This document shows, piece after piece, positions 44,764 to 54,575 of a stretch of DNA of 64,000 bases. Source of the DNA: Thalassotalea_B piscium_A (GTDB taxonomy: Bacteria > Pseudomonadota > Gammaproteobacteria > Enterobacterales > Alteromonadaceae); NCBI GenBank assembly GCA_049347715.1, contig CP186339.1, positions 806,001-870,000 on the forward strand, written 5' to 3'. Each line of letters opens with the position of its first letter. Within the stretch, counting starts at the first letter, position 1. The position numbers and the translations under genes were made by a program. A model generated the notes under the pieces. That model was not told the DNA's origin. It was given only the letters and a program-made list of their open reading frames with translations, and searched no databases.

Positions 44764-46722
44764 ATGTCACCAATGAATATTACATCTCTAGATAAGATGC
44801 AAGCTACTGATATTTCATCAGTTAGTGATGAATCTTCACTTGGGGCTTGGAATGAAGGTTCAGGTAAGTTTGCTGAAATCATTAATCAACATAAGCAAAA
44901 CGCTAGTGGCAAGGTCAATCCTAAAAGCGGCAATGTAACGAATGAGCCGGTCTCTCAAGGGGTTAAAGATACGCCATCTGCTGATGAAAATCATGATCAA
45001 GTAGACATGATTGCGGGGACAGAATCACAAGCTAATGATTCACAAGCCAGTGAGCCAGCTAGTCAATCGTCATCATCATCCAGTGAGAGTAAAGCAATAG
45101 CGGATGACAAAACATCAGAGAGTAATGTTCTGATTCAAGAAAAAATTACACAAGAAGATCAAGCGGAACATTTAAAACTCTTGGCCATGTTAAAAGCATC
45201 AGATGAGGTGTCGACAGAGCATACGACAACAGAAGGTAAAGCTAGAGAGGATGAAAAATTCGCAAAATTGTTATCTGAACTGCCAAAAGCAGCTGAAAAA
45301 GATGTAGCACAATTAAAAGAAAAATTTGCTAACGGCAAAGGGGAGATAGCATCAATTAAAGTTCAATCATTTGATTCCCCGATAATTTATCAATCTAAAA
45401 GCAGCGAAGAAACTAACACCACTTTAGCTGGTCAAGTGGTGGACGCAGAAGCATCTACTGACGAAGTCAGTCAGGATGAAACAGCGGTAATGAATGCTGT
45501 CAAAAACAAAGACAGTTTCGTGAGTCAAACGACTGCTTTGGTAGATAAAAATCAGCCAAAGCTAGAGAACGAAAAATTGTCACCGTTAGCGTCTTCAACA
45601 TTAATTGACGAAGAAACTAAGGGAGAAAACATTGATGATGACCAAGAGACTTTATTAACGAAAAAGCTCGCAAGTGATCAGATAAATAACCCATCTATTG
45701 AAAAGAATGCTGATAATAATAAAGTTAAAAACGTAAGTGAGCAGTCACTATCTACCGTTGAGTCTTCATTAAAAAATAATGTACCTCAATCAATAGTGCT
45801 TAACCAGTCTATAGCTTCTGATGAAAGTGTGGAAGCAAGTAAAGAGATAACAGGCGTTAGTCACAAAGGTGTGGTAAAAGATAATAATGCGTTATCAGAA
45901 CGTATGAACCTAGCTCAACAATTAGGTGATAGCGATACTAATAATATTAAACAGACAAGCTCAGAAAAACGCGAGGGGCAAGGGAATTCATCCAGCCAAA
46001 ATCAAATGCCTATGGGCAGTAACGAGCAACTTACTACAGAGGTAGAAGAAGAAAAGTTGGAACCCGAACATAGTGAGCTTGATTTTGCCATCACCGAGCA
46101 TAAACTTGCGTCCGTGAGTGGTACTGTAAAAGAAAGCCTGCTAGTTAAGCCGGCTGAAGTGAATTCGCCAACCAATATCCATTCCACTAGTTTTCTTCGT
46201 GCAGAAGAACTAGCCGCTTCTGATGTAATTGAAAAAACAGCCAGTGATAGTATTGACGCTATGACACAGAAGAAGACACTTAATATTCATAATGAAACGA
46301 TAGCGATTTATCGTAAAGATTTTAGTGTTGCAGTAAAAGAAAAAGTCATGGTGATGATCAATCAAAAATTACAACAAATTGAAATTCGTCTTGATCCGCC
46401 TGAATTAGGTAGTCTACATGTTAAAGTTAACCTCCAACATGACCAAGCTGTGGTAAGTTTTATCGTTCAAAACCAACAAGCTAAAGAAGCATTAGATCAA
46501 AATATGGGTAAACTAAGAGATATGCTTTCGCAAAATGGTGTTGATGTGGGAGATACTAATGTTGAACAGCAACAACAACAAGCCAGTGGTGAAAACGGGG
46601 ATACAAGCCAAGGACGTCATTTTAATGGCGGAACTTCTTCCGAACTTGAAGGGGAGCAAACATTCACTGCTAATGCTAATTTGTATAAAGCTTCAGCAAC
46701 TGGCGTTGATTACTACGCATAA
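44764..46722 (+). CDS. fliK: Flagellar hook-length control protein FliK
   Basis: FliK acts as the ruler that stops hook growth and switches the export gate to filament substrates. The 652-aa protein is longer than the enteric form (about 400). Its first 500 residues are low-complexity and rich in Ser, Glu, Lys and Asp, as expected for a disordered ruler. The conserved Flg_hook domain is C-terminal (about 525-620), with LDPPELGSLHVKVNLQHDQAVVSF and QNGVDVGDTNV. The longer ruler could go with a longer hook, but that is inference. No convincing sigma-54 promoter is seen before it. Confidence 0.95.
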   Translation: MSPMNITSLDKMQATDISSVSDESSLGAWNEGSGKFAEIINQHKQNASGKVNPKSGNVTNEPVSQGVKDTPSADENHDQVDMIAGTESQANDSQASEPASQSSSSSSESKAIADDKTSESNVLIQEKITQEDQAEHLKLLAMLKASDEVSTEHTTTEGKAREDEKFAKLLSELPKAAEKDVAQLKEKFANGKGEIASIKVQSFDSPIIYQSKSSEETNTTLAGQVVDAEASTDEVSQDETAVMNAVKNKDSFVSQTTALVDKNQPKLENEKLSPLASSTLIDEETKGENIDDDQETLLTKKLASDQINNPSIEKNADNNKVKNVSEQSLSTVESSLKNNVPQSIVLNQSIASDESVEASKEITGVSHKGVVKDNNALSERMNLAQQLGDSDTNNIKQTSSEKREGQGNSSSQNQMPMGSNEQLTTEVEEEKLEPEHSELDFAITEHKLASVSGTVKESLLVKPAEVNSPTNIHSTSFLRAEELAASDVIEKTASDSIDAMTQKKTLNIHNETIAIYRKDFSVAVKEKVMVMINQKLQQIEIRLDPPELGSLHVKVNLQHDQAVVSFIVQNQQAKEALDQNMGKLRDMLSQNGVDVGDTNVEQQQQQASGENGDTSQGRHFNGGTSSELEGEQTFTANANLYKASATGVDYYA

Positions 46723-46807
46723 AGGTAGAAAAAACTTTTGCTGAGTATAGGATCAAGGATATAGTCTTATATAGTGATGAGCATGATAAAACTAATAAGG
46801 ATTAACA

Positions 46808-47344
46808 ATGGCAGATGAAAAAGATCTGGAACTTGATAAATCAGGTAAAAAGAAGAAATTAATTATCATTATTGCAATTGTTGCTATTTTAGCGATTGCA
46901 GGTGGTGCAGCGTTCTTTTTTATGTCAGGTGGTGAAGATGTGTCACAAGCTGAACTCGATGCGGCACTAGATAGTGGACAAACTTCATCTGAAGGTGACA
47001 AAGCAGCAGATAAAGCGTCTATGGGTAGTGCTTTATATGTGCCTATGCCTAGACCATTTAGATTTAACGTACCGGGTGCAGCTCGAGACAGGTTTGTAGA
47101 AATTAGGGTGCAATTACTCGTTCGTGGCGGTACTAATGAAGAAGCCGCTAAGAAGCATATCCCGTTAATTGAAAGTACCTTACTTGCTGTGTTTACACAA
47201 TCTAATGCGGATGATTTAGCAACCAGCGCGGGTAAAACGTCACTCAAACAAAAATCATTATCAGAAGTACAAAAAGTGATGACAGAAGTAGAAGATGCTA
47301 AAGTAGTTGAACAAGTGCTATTTACTGGTTTTGTAATGCAATAA
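46808..47344 (+). CDS. fliL: Flagellar basal body-associated protein FliL
   Basis: FliL (178 aa) is a single-pass membrane protein that surrounds the stator and increases torque. A transmembrane helix at about 17-38 (LIIIIAIVAILAIAGGAAFFF) follows a short charged cytoplasmic N-terminus. The periplasmic stomatin-like domain is at about 75-178 (YVPMPRPFRFNV, VQLLVRGG). It lies 85 bp after fliK and 40 bp before fliM. Confidence 0.95.
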   Translation: MADEKDLELDKSGKKKKLIIIIAIVAILAIAGGAAFFFMSGGEDVSQAELDAALDSGQTSSEGDKAADKASMGSALYVPMPRPFRFNVPGAARDRFVEIRVQLLVRGGTNEEAAKKHIPLIESTLLAVFTQSNADDLATSAGKTSLKQKSLSEVQKVMTEVEDAKVVEQVLFTGFVMQ

Positions 47345-47384
47345 CGCAATACAATTAAATATTGAAAACTGAAGAGATTATTGA

Positions 47385-48455
47385 GTGAGCGATTTATTAT
47401 CACAAGACGAGATCGATGCGCTACTTCATGGTGTAGATGAAGTAGAAGAAGAAGAGGTTGCCGAAGAACTAGGTGCCACAGAAGGTGGTACTAGTGACTA
47501 CGACTTCTCTTCACAAGATCGTATCGTTCGTGGTCGTATGCCAACGTTGGAAATGGTAAACGAACGCTTTGCTCGTCATATGCGTATTAGTTTGTTTAAT
47601 ATGATGCGCCGAACGGCTGAAGTATCTATTAATGGTATTCAGATGATTAAATTCGGTGAATACGTACATACGTTATTTGTACCCACAAGTTTGAATATGG
47701 TACGTTTTCGTCCACTCAAAGGGACTGCATTGATTACCATGGAAGCACGTTTAGTGTTTATCTTAGTGGATAATTTTTTCGGTGGTGATGGGCGTTATCA
47801 TGCAAAAATAGAAGGCCGTGAATTTACGCCGACAGAACGACGTATTATTCAAATGTTGTTAAAACTTATTTTTGAAGATTATAAAGAAGCTTGGTCACCT
47901 GTGATGGATGTCTCTTTTGAATATTTAGATTCAGAAGTAAACCCTTCTATGGCGAATATTGTTAGTCCAACAGAAGTGGTGGTGATTAGTTCATTTCATA
48001 TTGAACTTGATGGTGGCGGTGGTGATTTTCATGTTGCATTGCCTTATTCGATGTTGGAACCCATACGGGAGTTGTTAGACGCGGGTGTGCAAAGTGACAA
48101 AGAAGATACCGACATGCGTTGGTCAAAAGCACTCCGCGATGAAATTATGGATGTACCGGTTGAGCTAACAACTAAATTTTTAGAAGTGGATATTCCATTA
48201 CAACAAATCATGGACTTACAAGTCGGTGATATTATCCCTATTGAAATGCCTGAACATGTGACTGTATTAATTGAAGAATTACCTTCATTTAGAGCTAAGT
48301 TAGGTAAAAGTCGTGACCATGTTGCGCTACAAATTCAAGAGAAAATTAAACGTCCAGAGTCAGTTAAGTCAGAGCTTACTATTTTGACTAAGGGCGGCAA
48401 ACGATTAGATAGTGATGCTGAATTACATCTGTTAGAAGATGATTTAGACTATTAA
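47385..48455 (+). CDS. fliM: Flagellar motor switch protein FliM
   Basis: FliM (356 aa) forms the C-ring wall and binds CheY-P through its N-terminal peptide. That peptide, LLSQDEIDALLHG at residues 4-16, is perfectly conserved. The middle CheC-like domain (about 55-240) and the C-terminal SpoA domain (about 255-330, DLQVGDIIPIEMPEHV) are complete. A GTG start is used, preceded by GAAGAG. Together with fliN it starts the rotor and export-gate group. Confidence 0.98.
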   Translation: MSDLLSQDEIDALLHGVDEVEEEEVAEELGATEGGTSDYDFSSQDRIVRGRMPTLEMVNERFARHMRISLFNMMRRTAEVSINGIQMIKFGEYVHTLFVPTSLNMVRFRPLKGTALITMEARLVFILVDNFFGGDGRYHAKIEGREFTPTERRIIQMLLKLIFEDYKEAWSPVMDVSFEYLDSEVNPSMANIVSPTEVVVISSFHIELDGGGGDFHVALPYSMLEPIRELLDAGVQSDKEDTDMRWSKALRDEIMDVPVELTTKFLEVDIPLQQIMDLQVGDIIPIEMPEHVTVLIEELPSFRAKLGKSRDHVALQIQEKIKRPESVKSELTILTKGGKRLDSDAELHLLEDDLDY

Positions 48456-48473
48456 CAACCTGAGGTTAAAGGT

Positions 48474-48869
48474 ATGAGTGATAACGAAGAAGATTTAGGC
48501 ATGTGGGATGAGGCGATGGAAGAGCAAGCCGAAGCTGAAGCCTCAGAAGCACAAGCTGTAGAGTTGGATGAACTTGAAGAAGAAAGTGCCCCTATAACTG
48601 GCGCTGAAAAGCGTAAACTTGATGCGATATTAGATATTCCTGTTACCATAGCGATGGAAGTTGGGCGTAGTCATATTAGTATCCGTAATTTACTTCAGCT
48701 CAATCAAGGCTCAGTTGTAGAATTAGATCGAGTAGCGGGTGAGGCACTTGATGTCTTGGTCAATGGAACATTAATCGCGCATGGTGAAGTGGTTGTCGTT
48801 AATGATAAATTTGGTATTCGATTAACGGATGTTATTAGTCAAGTTGAACGTATTAAAAAACTTAAGTAA
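48474..48869 (+). CDS. fliN: Flagellar motor switch protein FliN
   Basis: FliN (131 aa) makes the base of the C ring and docks FliH. The C-terminal SpoA domain (about 50-131) is clear: LDIPVTIAMEVGRSHISIRNLLQL, VVELDRVAGEALDVLVNG, and VVVNDKFGIRLTDVIS at the end. The N-terminal 45 residues are acidic and variable. It lies 18 bp after fliM. Its 3' end overlaps the annotated start of fliO by about 40 nt. Confidence 0.97.
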   Translation: MSDNEEDLGMWDEAMEEQAEAEASEAQAVELDELEEESAPITGAEKRKLDAILDIPVTIAMEVGRSHISIRNLLQLNQGSVVELDRVAGEALDVLVNGTLIAHGEVVVVNDKFGIRLTDVISQVERIKKLK

Positions 48870-49293
48870 ATTTTTTCGATATTTACCCATTTACCTAACT
48901 TTATGTTGGGTTTCCGCGTCGGCGGTTGCACAAGAAGAAACGGTGCAAGTAGGTAAACATGCCAATACTAATCTCGATGCTAGTTCCATGATCTTGTCTT
49001 TATTAATGGTACTAGCATTAATTGTGATTAGCGCTATGGTGTTAAAAAAGTTTCAGTTAACAGGTAAATCTGTTTCGGGAATGAAAGTAATCACCAGTTT
49101 ATCCTTAGGGCCAAAAGAGCGTTTAGTTGTTGTTGAAGTACAAAACCAACAATTGTTACTTGGGGTGAGTGGACAACAGATCACCTTACTAAAAACGCTA
49201 GAAGAGCCAATTGTTGTAGAAAGCGGAGCCGTTAATAATATGAACAGTTCGCTGTTAAAATTTATGACTAAGTCGAGTACAAAGCATGATTAA
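48829..49293 (+). CDS. fliO: Flagellar export protein FliO
   Basis: FliO (up to 154 aa) is a small membrane protein that helps assemble the FliP export gate. A signal-like hydrophobic segment (FRYLPIYLTLCWVSASAVA) precedes a transmembrane helix at about 55-75 (MILSLLMVLALIVISAMVL), and the SLGPKERLVVVEV motif of the family follows. The exact start is uncertain. The ATG at 48829 overlaps fliN by 41 nt, and a shorter non-ATG start within that overlap is possible. It overlaps fliP by 8 nt. Confidence 0.9.
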   Translation: MLLVKLNVLKNLSKFFRYLPIYLTLCWVSASAVAQEETVQVGKHANTNLDASSMILSLLMVLALIVISAMVLKKFQLTGKSVSGMKVITSLSLGPKERLVVVEVQNQQLLLGVSGQQITLLKTLEEPIVVESGAVNNMNSSLLKFMTKSSTKHD

Positions 49294-50080
49294 AGTTAAT
49301 CGTTTTACTCCTAAGAGTCTTAGCATTACATTTTTTATCACCATTATAGTGTTGCTAGCAGGATTATTCAGTCAAAATGCGGCAGCTCAAGACTTATCTT
49401 TTTCGGCGTTAAAGTTAACGACTAATCCCGATGGGTCGCAAGAATATTCAGTAACCTTACAAATTCTTATTTTTATGACAGCGCTGAGTTTCATTCCAGC
49501 AGCTGTTATTATGATGACCTCTTTTACTCGTATTGTTGTGATTATGGCAATACTTCGCCAAGCGTTTGGTTTACAACAAACACCATCGAATCAAGTGATT
49601 ATCGGTTTAACCTTGTTTATGACCTTGTTTATTATGACGCCGGTGTATAATCAAATTCATGAGCGTGCAATCGTCCCTTACATGGCTGATCAAATGACGT
49701 CAATGGAAGCCGTTAATCAAGCTAAAATTCCATTACGTACTTTTATGCTAGAACAAACACGAATAAAAGATCTTGATACACTCGCGGGTATGGCAGGTAT
49801 TGTTAAGGCGGATAAGCCTGAAGATTTACCTATGACAGTGATTATTCCAGCATTTATTATTAGCGAATTAAAAACCGCCTTTCAAATAGGGTTTATGCTA
49901 TTTATACCTTTTTTGATCATAGATTTAGTGGTTGCTAGTATACTTATGGCAATGGGGATGATGATGTTATCCCCTATGATAGTGTCATTACCGTTCAAAT
50001 TGATGTTATTCGTGCTAATTGATGGCTGGAATCTCGTCATAGGGACTATTGCGACAAGTTATGGACTAGGAGCTGTCTAA
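49286..50080 (+). CDS. fliP: Flagellar export gate protein FliP
   Basis: FliP (264 aa) is the main subunit of the export gate. It has a signal peptide (about 1-34, ending NAAAQD), then four membrane helices. The family motifs FIPAAVIMMTSFTRIVVIMAILRQAFG and PAFIISELKTAFQIGF are intact. The stop and the fliQ start share bases (TAATG), so translation is coupled. Synteny fliOPQR-flhB is standard. Confidence 0.98.
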   Translation: MIKVNRFTPKSLSITFFITIIVLLAGLFSQNAAAQDLSFSALKLTTNPDGSQEYSVTLQILIFMTALSFIPAAVIMMTSFTRIVVIMAILRQAFGLQQTPSNQVIIGLTLFMTLFIMTPVYNQIHERAIVPYMADQMTSMEAVNQAKIPLRTFMLEQTRIKDLDTLAGMAGIVKADKPEDLPMTVIIPAFIISELKTAFQIGFMLFIPFLIIDLVVASILMAMGMMMLSPMIVSLPFKLMLFVLIDGWNLVIGTIATSYGLGAV

Positions 50081-50349
50081 TGAGCCCAGAGGTCTTTGTT
50101 GATATTCTACGTGACGCCTTATTTCTGGTGATTTTACTGGTGAGTACGATTATTGTACCTAGTTTAATCGTTGGTTTAATTGTTGCTGTCTTTCAAGCTG
50201 CGACGTCAATAAATGAGCAAACGCTTAGTTTTTTACCGCGTTTAATTGTGACCTTACTTTCTTTAATTATAGGTGGTCATTGGTTAGTACAACAACTAAT
50301 GGACTACACGATAAGGCTAATTACTAGTATTCCTTCCATGGTGAGCTAA
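50080..50349 (+). CDS. fliQ: Flagellar export gate protein FliQ
   Basis: FliQ (89 aa) contributes four copies to the helical export gate. It consists of two membrane helices (about 15-40 and 50-75), with IVAVFQAATSINEQTLSFLPRL between them, a clear family signature. It overlaps both fliP and fliR by one base in TAATG junctions. Confidence 0.97.
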   Translation: MSPEVFVDILRDALFLVILLVSTIIVPSLIVGLIVAVFQAATSINEQTLSFLPRLIVTLLSLIIGGHWLVQQLMDYTIRLITSIPSMVS

Positions 50350-51131
50350 TGGAATTTACCGAATCAGTTATTAATCAATATTTAGCTGATTTTATACTGC
50401 CTTTTGCGCGTGTTTCAGCCTTAATCATGTCGATGATGGGGTTAGGCTCTCAAACGATTCCTACGCGAGTTAAGTTGTTTCTGTGTTTAGCTATTACTGT
50501 GGCTATTATGCCAGCAATTCCGCCCACTAAAGTTGAACAATTACTTTCTTTTCAAACCGCGCTACTCATTGCGGAACAAACCCTTATTGGCATTATGATT
50601 GGCTTTGTAACTATTATTGTGGTCAATACTTTCACCTTAGCAGGGCAAATTATAGCGATGCAATCAGGGCTTGGTTTTGCGTCATTAGTGGATCCCGCAA
50701 GTGGTATGAATGTACCTGCAGTAGGACAATTTTTCTTAATTTTAACGACATTACTTTTTTGGGCTATGGATGGACATTTAGCTTATTTAAATTATGTAGT
50801 TGTCAGTTTTGATACCTTGCCGATACCGCTAGAAAGCTTTGAAACAATTAAATATAAAGAAATTGTTGAGTGGGGAAGTTGGATGTTTGCCACCGCGTTA
50901 TCATTAGCTATGGCACCAATTACCGCAATGTTATTGATTAACTTTTCCTTTGGTATCATGACAAGAGCTGCTCCTCAGTTAAATATTTTTGCTATCGGTT
51001 TTCCTATTACTATGTGTTCAGGCTTAATTATAATGTGGTTGACCATGGGGAATTTTCTTATCCATTTTGAAGCTCAATGGCAACGAGCTTTAGATTTTAG
51101 CTGTTACCTCATTAACTGTCAGGGGGTTTAA
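50349..51131 (+). CDS. fliR: Flagellar export gate protein FliR
   Basis: FliR (260 aa) completes the FliPQR channel. It is highly hydrophobic, with about six membrane helices, and contains FARVSALIMSMMGLGSQTIPTRVK near the start and the MQSGLGFASLVDPASGMNVPAVGQF segment of the family. A one-base overlap with flhB again points to tight translational coupling. Confidence 0.97.
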   Translation: MEFTESVINQYLADFILPFARVSALIMSMMGLGSQTIPTRVKLFLCLAITVAIMPAIPPTKVEQLLSFQTALLIAEQTLIGIMIGFVTIIVVNTFTLAGQIIAMQSGLGFASLVDPASGMNVPAVGQFFLILTTLLFWAMDGHLAYLNYVVVSFDTLPIPLESFETIKYKEIVEWGSWMFATALSLAMAPITAMLLINFSFGIMTRAAPQLNIFAIGFPITMCSGLIIMWLTMGNFLIHFEAQWQRALDFSCYLINCQGV

Positions 51132-52261
51132 TGGCTGAAGAAAGTAGTGGTGAAAAAACCGAAGAACCCACCGCAAAAAAACTATCCGACGCCCGAAAAA
51201 AAGGCCAGATAGCACGGTCAAAAGATTTAGGTACCTTATTTGTACTTGTCGGTAGTGCGCTTGCATTAATGCTGATGGGTGATTCGCTAGTTGATAGTTT
51301 ATCTAAGATGATGACGCGTTTATTTAGTGTGACTCGTAAAGAAGCTATGGATGTTCATGCTTTGTATCAAGTGATTAGCGAAAGTGTTTCTGTGGTATTT
51401 ACTCCGCTGATGTGGATATTTGCCATCATTATGCTAGCGGCATTTGTGGGTAATACAATTTTAGGTGGCATGAGTTTTTCGTGGGAGGCAATGGCACCTA
51501 AGTTAAGTAAATTATCCCCTTTAGCTGGCTTTAAACGTATGTTTGGTGTTCAAGCCTATGTGGAATTAGTAAAATCGATATTAAAGTTTTTTGTCGTTTT
51601 TATTGTCGCCTATTTACTCTTAGATAACCTTTTTGATCAAATTCTTCAGCTAAGTATTGAAGCTATACCATCTAATTTCTCTCATGCAGTGGAGATGTTG
51701 CTTTGGATGTTTCTTGTGTTAGGTTGTTCATTAATTATTATCGTGATTATTGATGCGCCTTATCAGAAATGGAACCATGCGCGTCAGTTAAAAATGACTA
51801 AACAAGAAATTAAAGATGAAAATAAAAATACTGAGGGTAGCCCTGAAATTAAAGGGCGGATAAGACGTACTCAATATGAAATGTCACAAAGAAGAATGAT
51901 GGCAGAGGTGCCAGAATCTGATGTAGTGATCACTAACCCCACCCATTATTCTGTTGCCTTAAAATATGATGTAAATGGAGGTGGAGCACCTGTATTAGTC
52001 GCTAAAGGTGTCGACGAAATGGCAATACATATCCGTACTATTGCTAAAGAGCACGAGGTTGAAATTCTTGCTTCTCCAGCACTTGCTCGTTCCTTGTATT
52101 ACACCGCAGAAGTAAACGAAGAAATTCCTGAAGAGCTTTTTGCCGCGGTTGCTCAAATTCTTGCATTTGTCTTCCAGCTAGAAGAGCATAGAAAAGGACG
52201 AGCTAAGCGTCCTAAAGCATTAGCTAAGCAGTTACCTATCCCAGATGAGTTTAAATATTAA
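51131..52261 (+). CDS. flhB: Flagellar export switch protein FlhB
   Basis: FlhB (376 aa) selects hook versus filament substrates. Four membrane helices are followed by a cytoplasmic domain that cleaves itself at the NPTH motif, here residues 269-272 (VITNPTHYSVALKYD). The N-terminus EKTEEPTAKKLSDARKKGQI is typical of the family. It ends the fliK-flhB group; a 156-bp gap with a new sigma-54 promoter follows. Confidence 0.98.
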   Translation: MAEESSGEKTEEPTAKKLSDARKKGQIARSKDLGTLFVLVGSALALMLMGDSLVDSLSKMMTRLFSVTRKEAMDVHALYQVISESVSVVFTPLMWIFAIIMLAAFVGNTILGGMSFSWEAMAPKLSKLSPLAGFKRMFGVQAYVELVKSILKFFVVFIVAYLLLDNLFDQILQLSIEAIPSNFSHAVEMLLWMFLVLGCSLIIIVIIDAPYQKWNHARQLKMTKQEIKDENKNTEGSPEIKGRIRRTQYEMSQRRMMAEVPESDVVITNPTHYSVALKYDVNGGGAPVLVAKGVDEMAIHIRTIAKEHEVEILASPALARSLYYTAEVNEEIPEELFAAVAQILAFVFQLEEHRKGRAKRPKALAKQLPIPDEFKY

Positions 52262-52361
52262 TACCACGAGTTGTTTCTGAACGGCTAATGGCGTACGTTT
52301 TTTTATCAATTTGTGCGTTTCACGCCTCCATGTTTTAAACATTTTATGATAAATGGTTATT

Positions 52362-52378
52362 TTGGTCTAAATATTGCT
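52362..52378 (+). promoter_or_regulatory. Sigma-54 promoter of the flhA operon
   Basis: TTGGTCTAAATATTGCT has GG and GC with 10 bp between, plus the TTGCT -12 element. It lies 40 bp before the flhA ATG and probably drives flhA-flhF-flhG-fliA and the che genes. Confidence 0.72.
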
Positions 52379-52417
52379 TTTTAACGGTATGCGTCAAAAA
52401 TTTATCGTGTGTAATAA

Positions 52418-54520
52418 ATGCAACTAGCAGCTCATTTTAATCAATTAAAACAAAAGAAATTCAGTTATTTATCTGGTGTTGGAACCCCAATACTCGTGAT
52501 GGCGATTCTTGGCATGATCATTCTCCCAATGCCAGCATTTTTACTTGATATTCTCTTTTCATTTAATATTGCTTTGTCTTTAGTGGTGTTATTAATCACA
52601 GTTTATACCCTTAAACCACTAGACTTTGGCTCTTTCCCTGCCGTGTTATTAATTGCGACTATTTTAAGGTTAGCATTGAATGTGGCAAGTACCCGTGTGG
52701 TTTTGCTAGAAGGTCATGAAGGCCCTGGTGCTGCGGGTAAAGTTATTGAAGCGTTTGGTTCAGTTGTTATTGGCGGGAACTACGCGGTAGGTTTAGTTGT
52801 CTTTTTAATTCTTATTATTATTAACTTCATGGTTGTTACTAAAGGTGCGGGACGTATTTCGGAAGTAACCGCACGTTTTACCTTAGATGCTATGCCAGGT
52901 AAACAAATGGCAATAGATGCTGATTTGAATGCGGGCTTTATTACAGCTGAACAAGCCCGTGAACGACGAATTGAAGTTACCAGCGAAGCTGATTTTTACG
53001 GTTCTATGGATGGTGCAAGTAAGTTTGTTAAAGGGGATGCCGTTGCAGGTATCCTTATTTTATTTATTAATATCACTGGTGGGTTAGTCATTGGTATGGT
53101 TCAGCATGATTTATCATTTGATAGTGCCGTTGAAATTTATACTTTATTAACTATTGGTGATGGTTTAGTTGCTCAGATACCTGGTTTATTACTTTCTATC
53201 GGTACGGCTATTGTCGTTACTCGTCAAAATACCACTCAAGACATGGGTCAACAGGTTAGTAATCAATTAGGCCAAGAGAAATCTTTATATATTGCTGCTG
53301 GTGTCATGTTTGTCATGGGTATTGTGCCGGGGATGCCTAACTTTACTTTTATTATGTTTGCCTTGTTCATTGCTGGAAGTGCTTATTTGAGCAGTAAACT
53401 AAAAGCGGCTAAAGCAGTAGAACTTATTGAAAAAGAACAAGCAAATAAAGTAGAAAACCAACAACAAGAAGCAGAAGTAAAAGATCTTGGTTGGGATGAC
53501 GTTAATCATGTAGATATTATCGGTTTAGAAATAGGTTATCGATTAATCCCTTTAGTTGATAAAAGCCAAGGTGGTGAACTTCTTAACCGTATTAAAGGTG
53601 TACGAAAAAAACTTTCTCAAGAATTTGGCTTTTTGGTACCTGCGGTGCACATTCGCGATAATTTAGATCTCGATCCAAACTCTTATCAAATTTCGTTGAT
53701 GGGGGTCGCTGTTGGTGAAGCCGAAATTCGTCATGACCATGATTTAGCCATTAATCCAGGTCAGGTTTACGGTAAACTTGACGGTATTGCTACTAAAGAT
53801 CCTGCCTTTGGTTTAGATGCGGTATGGATCACGCAAAATCAAAGGGAACAAGCACAATCACTAGGTTATACCGTTGTTGATGCCGCAACGGTACTTGCAA
53901 CGCATTTAAGTCAAGTATTAACTAATAACGCTGCTCAGTTACTGGGCCATGAAGAAGTGCAAAATTTACTCGATTTACTCGCCAAAAATTATCCTAAATT
54001 AGTGGAAGGCTTAATACCTGATACCTTGACTTTAGGTACCATAGTTAAAGTATTGCAGAATTTAATGAATGAAGGGGTTCCTGTCCGTGATATGCGAAGC
54101 ATAGTTCAAACACTCGTTGAATACGGTCCAAAGAGTCAAGATCCTGAAGTATTAACTGCTGCGGTACGTATTAGTTTACGTAAATTTATCGTTCAAGAGC
54201 TTGTTGGCTCTGACGTTGAGGTACCTGTCATAACATTGTCACCTGAGTTGGAACAAATGTTGCACCAGTCTATGCAAATGGCAGGAGATGATGGTGCCGG
54301 TATTGAACCTGGACTTGCTGAGCGACTACAACAGTCATTGACTGAAGGGGCGCAACAGCAAGAAATGGCAGGTGAAACACCAATACTATTAACTTCGGGG
54401 ATATTAAGATCCGTTTTGGCTAAATTTGTTAAATATACCATCCCAGGTTTACGTGTAATTTCTTATCAAGAAATTCCGGATGATAAACAAATTAAAATTG
54501 TAAGTTCAATTGGTCAATAA
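52418..54520 (+). CDS. flhA: Flagellar export gate protein FlhA
   Basis: FlhA (700 aa) forms the nonameric ring beneath the FliPQR channel and docks chaperone-substrate complexes. Eight membrane helices cover about 1-330, with the FHIPEP-type signature (RLALNVASTRVVLLEGHEG, DAMPGKQMAIDADLNAG). The cytoplasmic domain is at about 360-690. Size is standard. It is the first gene after a sigma-54 promoter and is 55 bp before flhF. Confidence 0.98.
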   Translation: MQLAAHFNQLKQKKFSYLSGVGTPILVMAILGMIILPMPAFLLDILFSFNIALSLVVLLITVYTLKPLDFGSFPAVLLIATILRLALNVASTRVVLLEGHEGPGAAGKVIEAFGSVVIGGNYAVGLVVFLILIIINFMVVTKGAGRISEVTARFTLDAMPGKQMAIDADLNAGFITAEQARERRIEVTSEADFYGSMDGASKFVKGDAVAGILILFINITGGLVIGMVQHDLSFDSAVEIYTLLTIGDGLVAQIPGLLLSIGTAIVVTRQNTTQDMGQQVSNQLGQEKSLYIAAGVMFVMGIVPGMPNFTFIMFALFIAGSAYLSSKLKAAKAVELIEKEQANKVENQQQEAEVKDLGWDDVNHVDIIGLEIGYRLIPLVDKSQGGELLNRIKGVRKKLSQEFGFLVPAVHIRDNLDLDPNSYQISLMGVAVGEAEIRHDHDLAINPGQVYGKLDGIATKDPAFGLDAVWITQNQREQAQSLGYTVVDAATVLATHLSQVLTNNAAQLLGHEEVQNLLDLLAKNYPKLVEGLIPDTLTLGTIVKVLQNLMNEGVPVRDMRSIVQTLVEYGPKSQDPEVLTAAVRISLRKFIVQELVGSDVEVPVITLSPELEQMLHQSMQMAGDDGAGIEPGLAERLQQSLTEGAQQQEMAGETPILLTSGILRSVLAKFVKYTIPGLRVISYQEIPDDKQIKIVSSIGQ

Positions 54521-54575
54521 GCTGGTAGTTAAACTGAATGAGTTAATGTGCTAGTAAGCTAGCATAGGAGTTTTT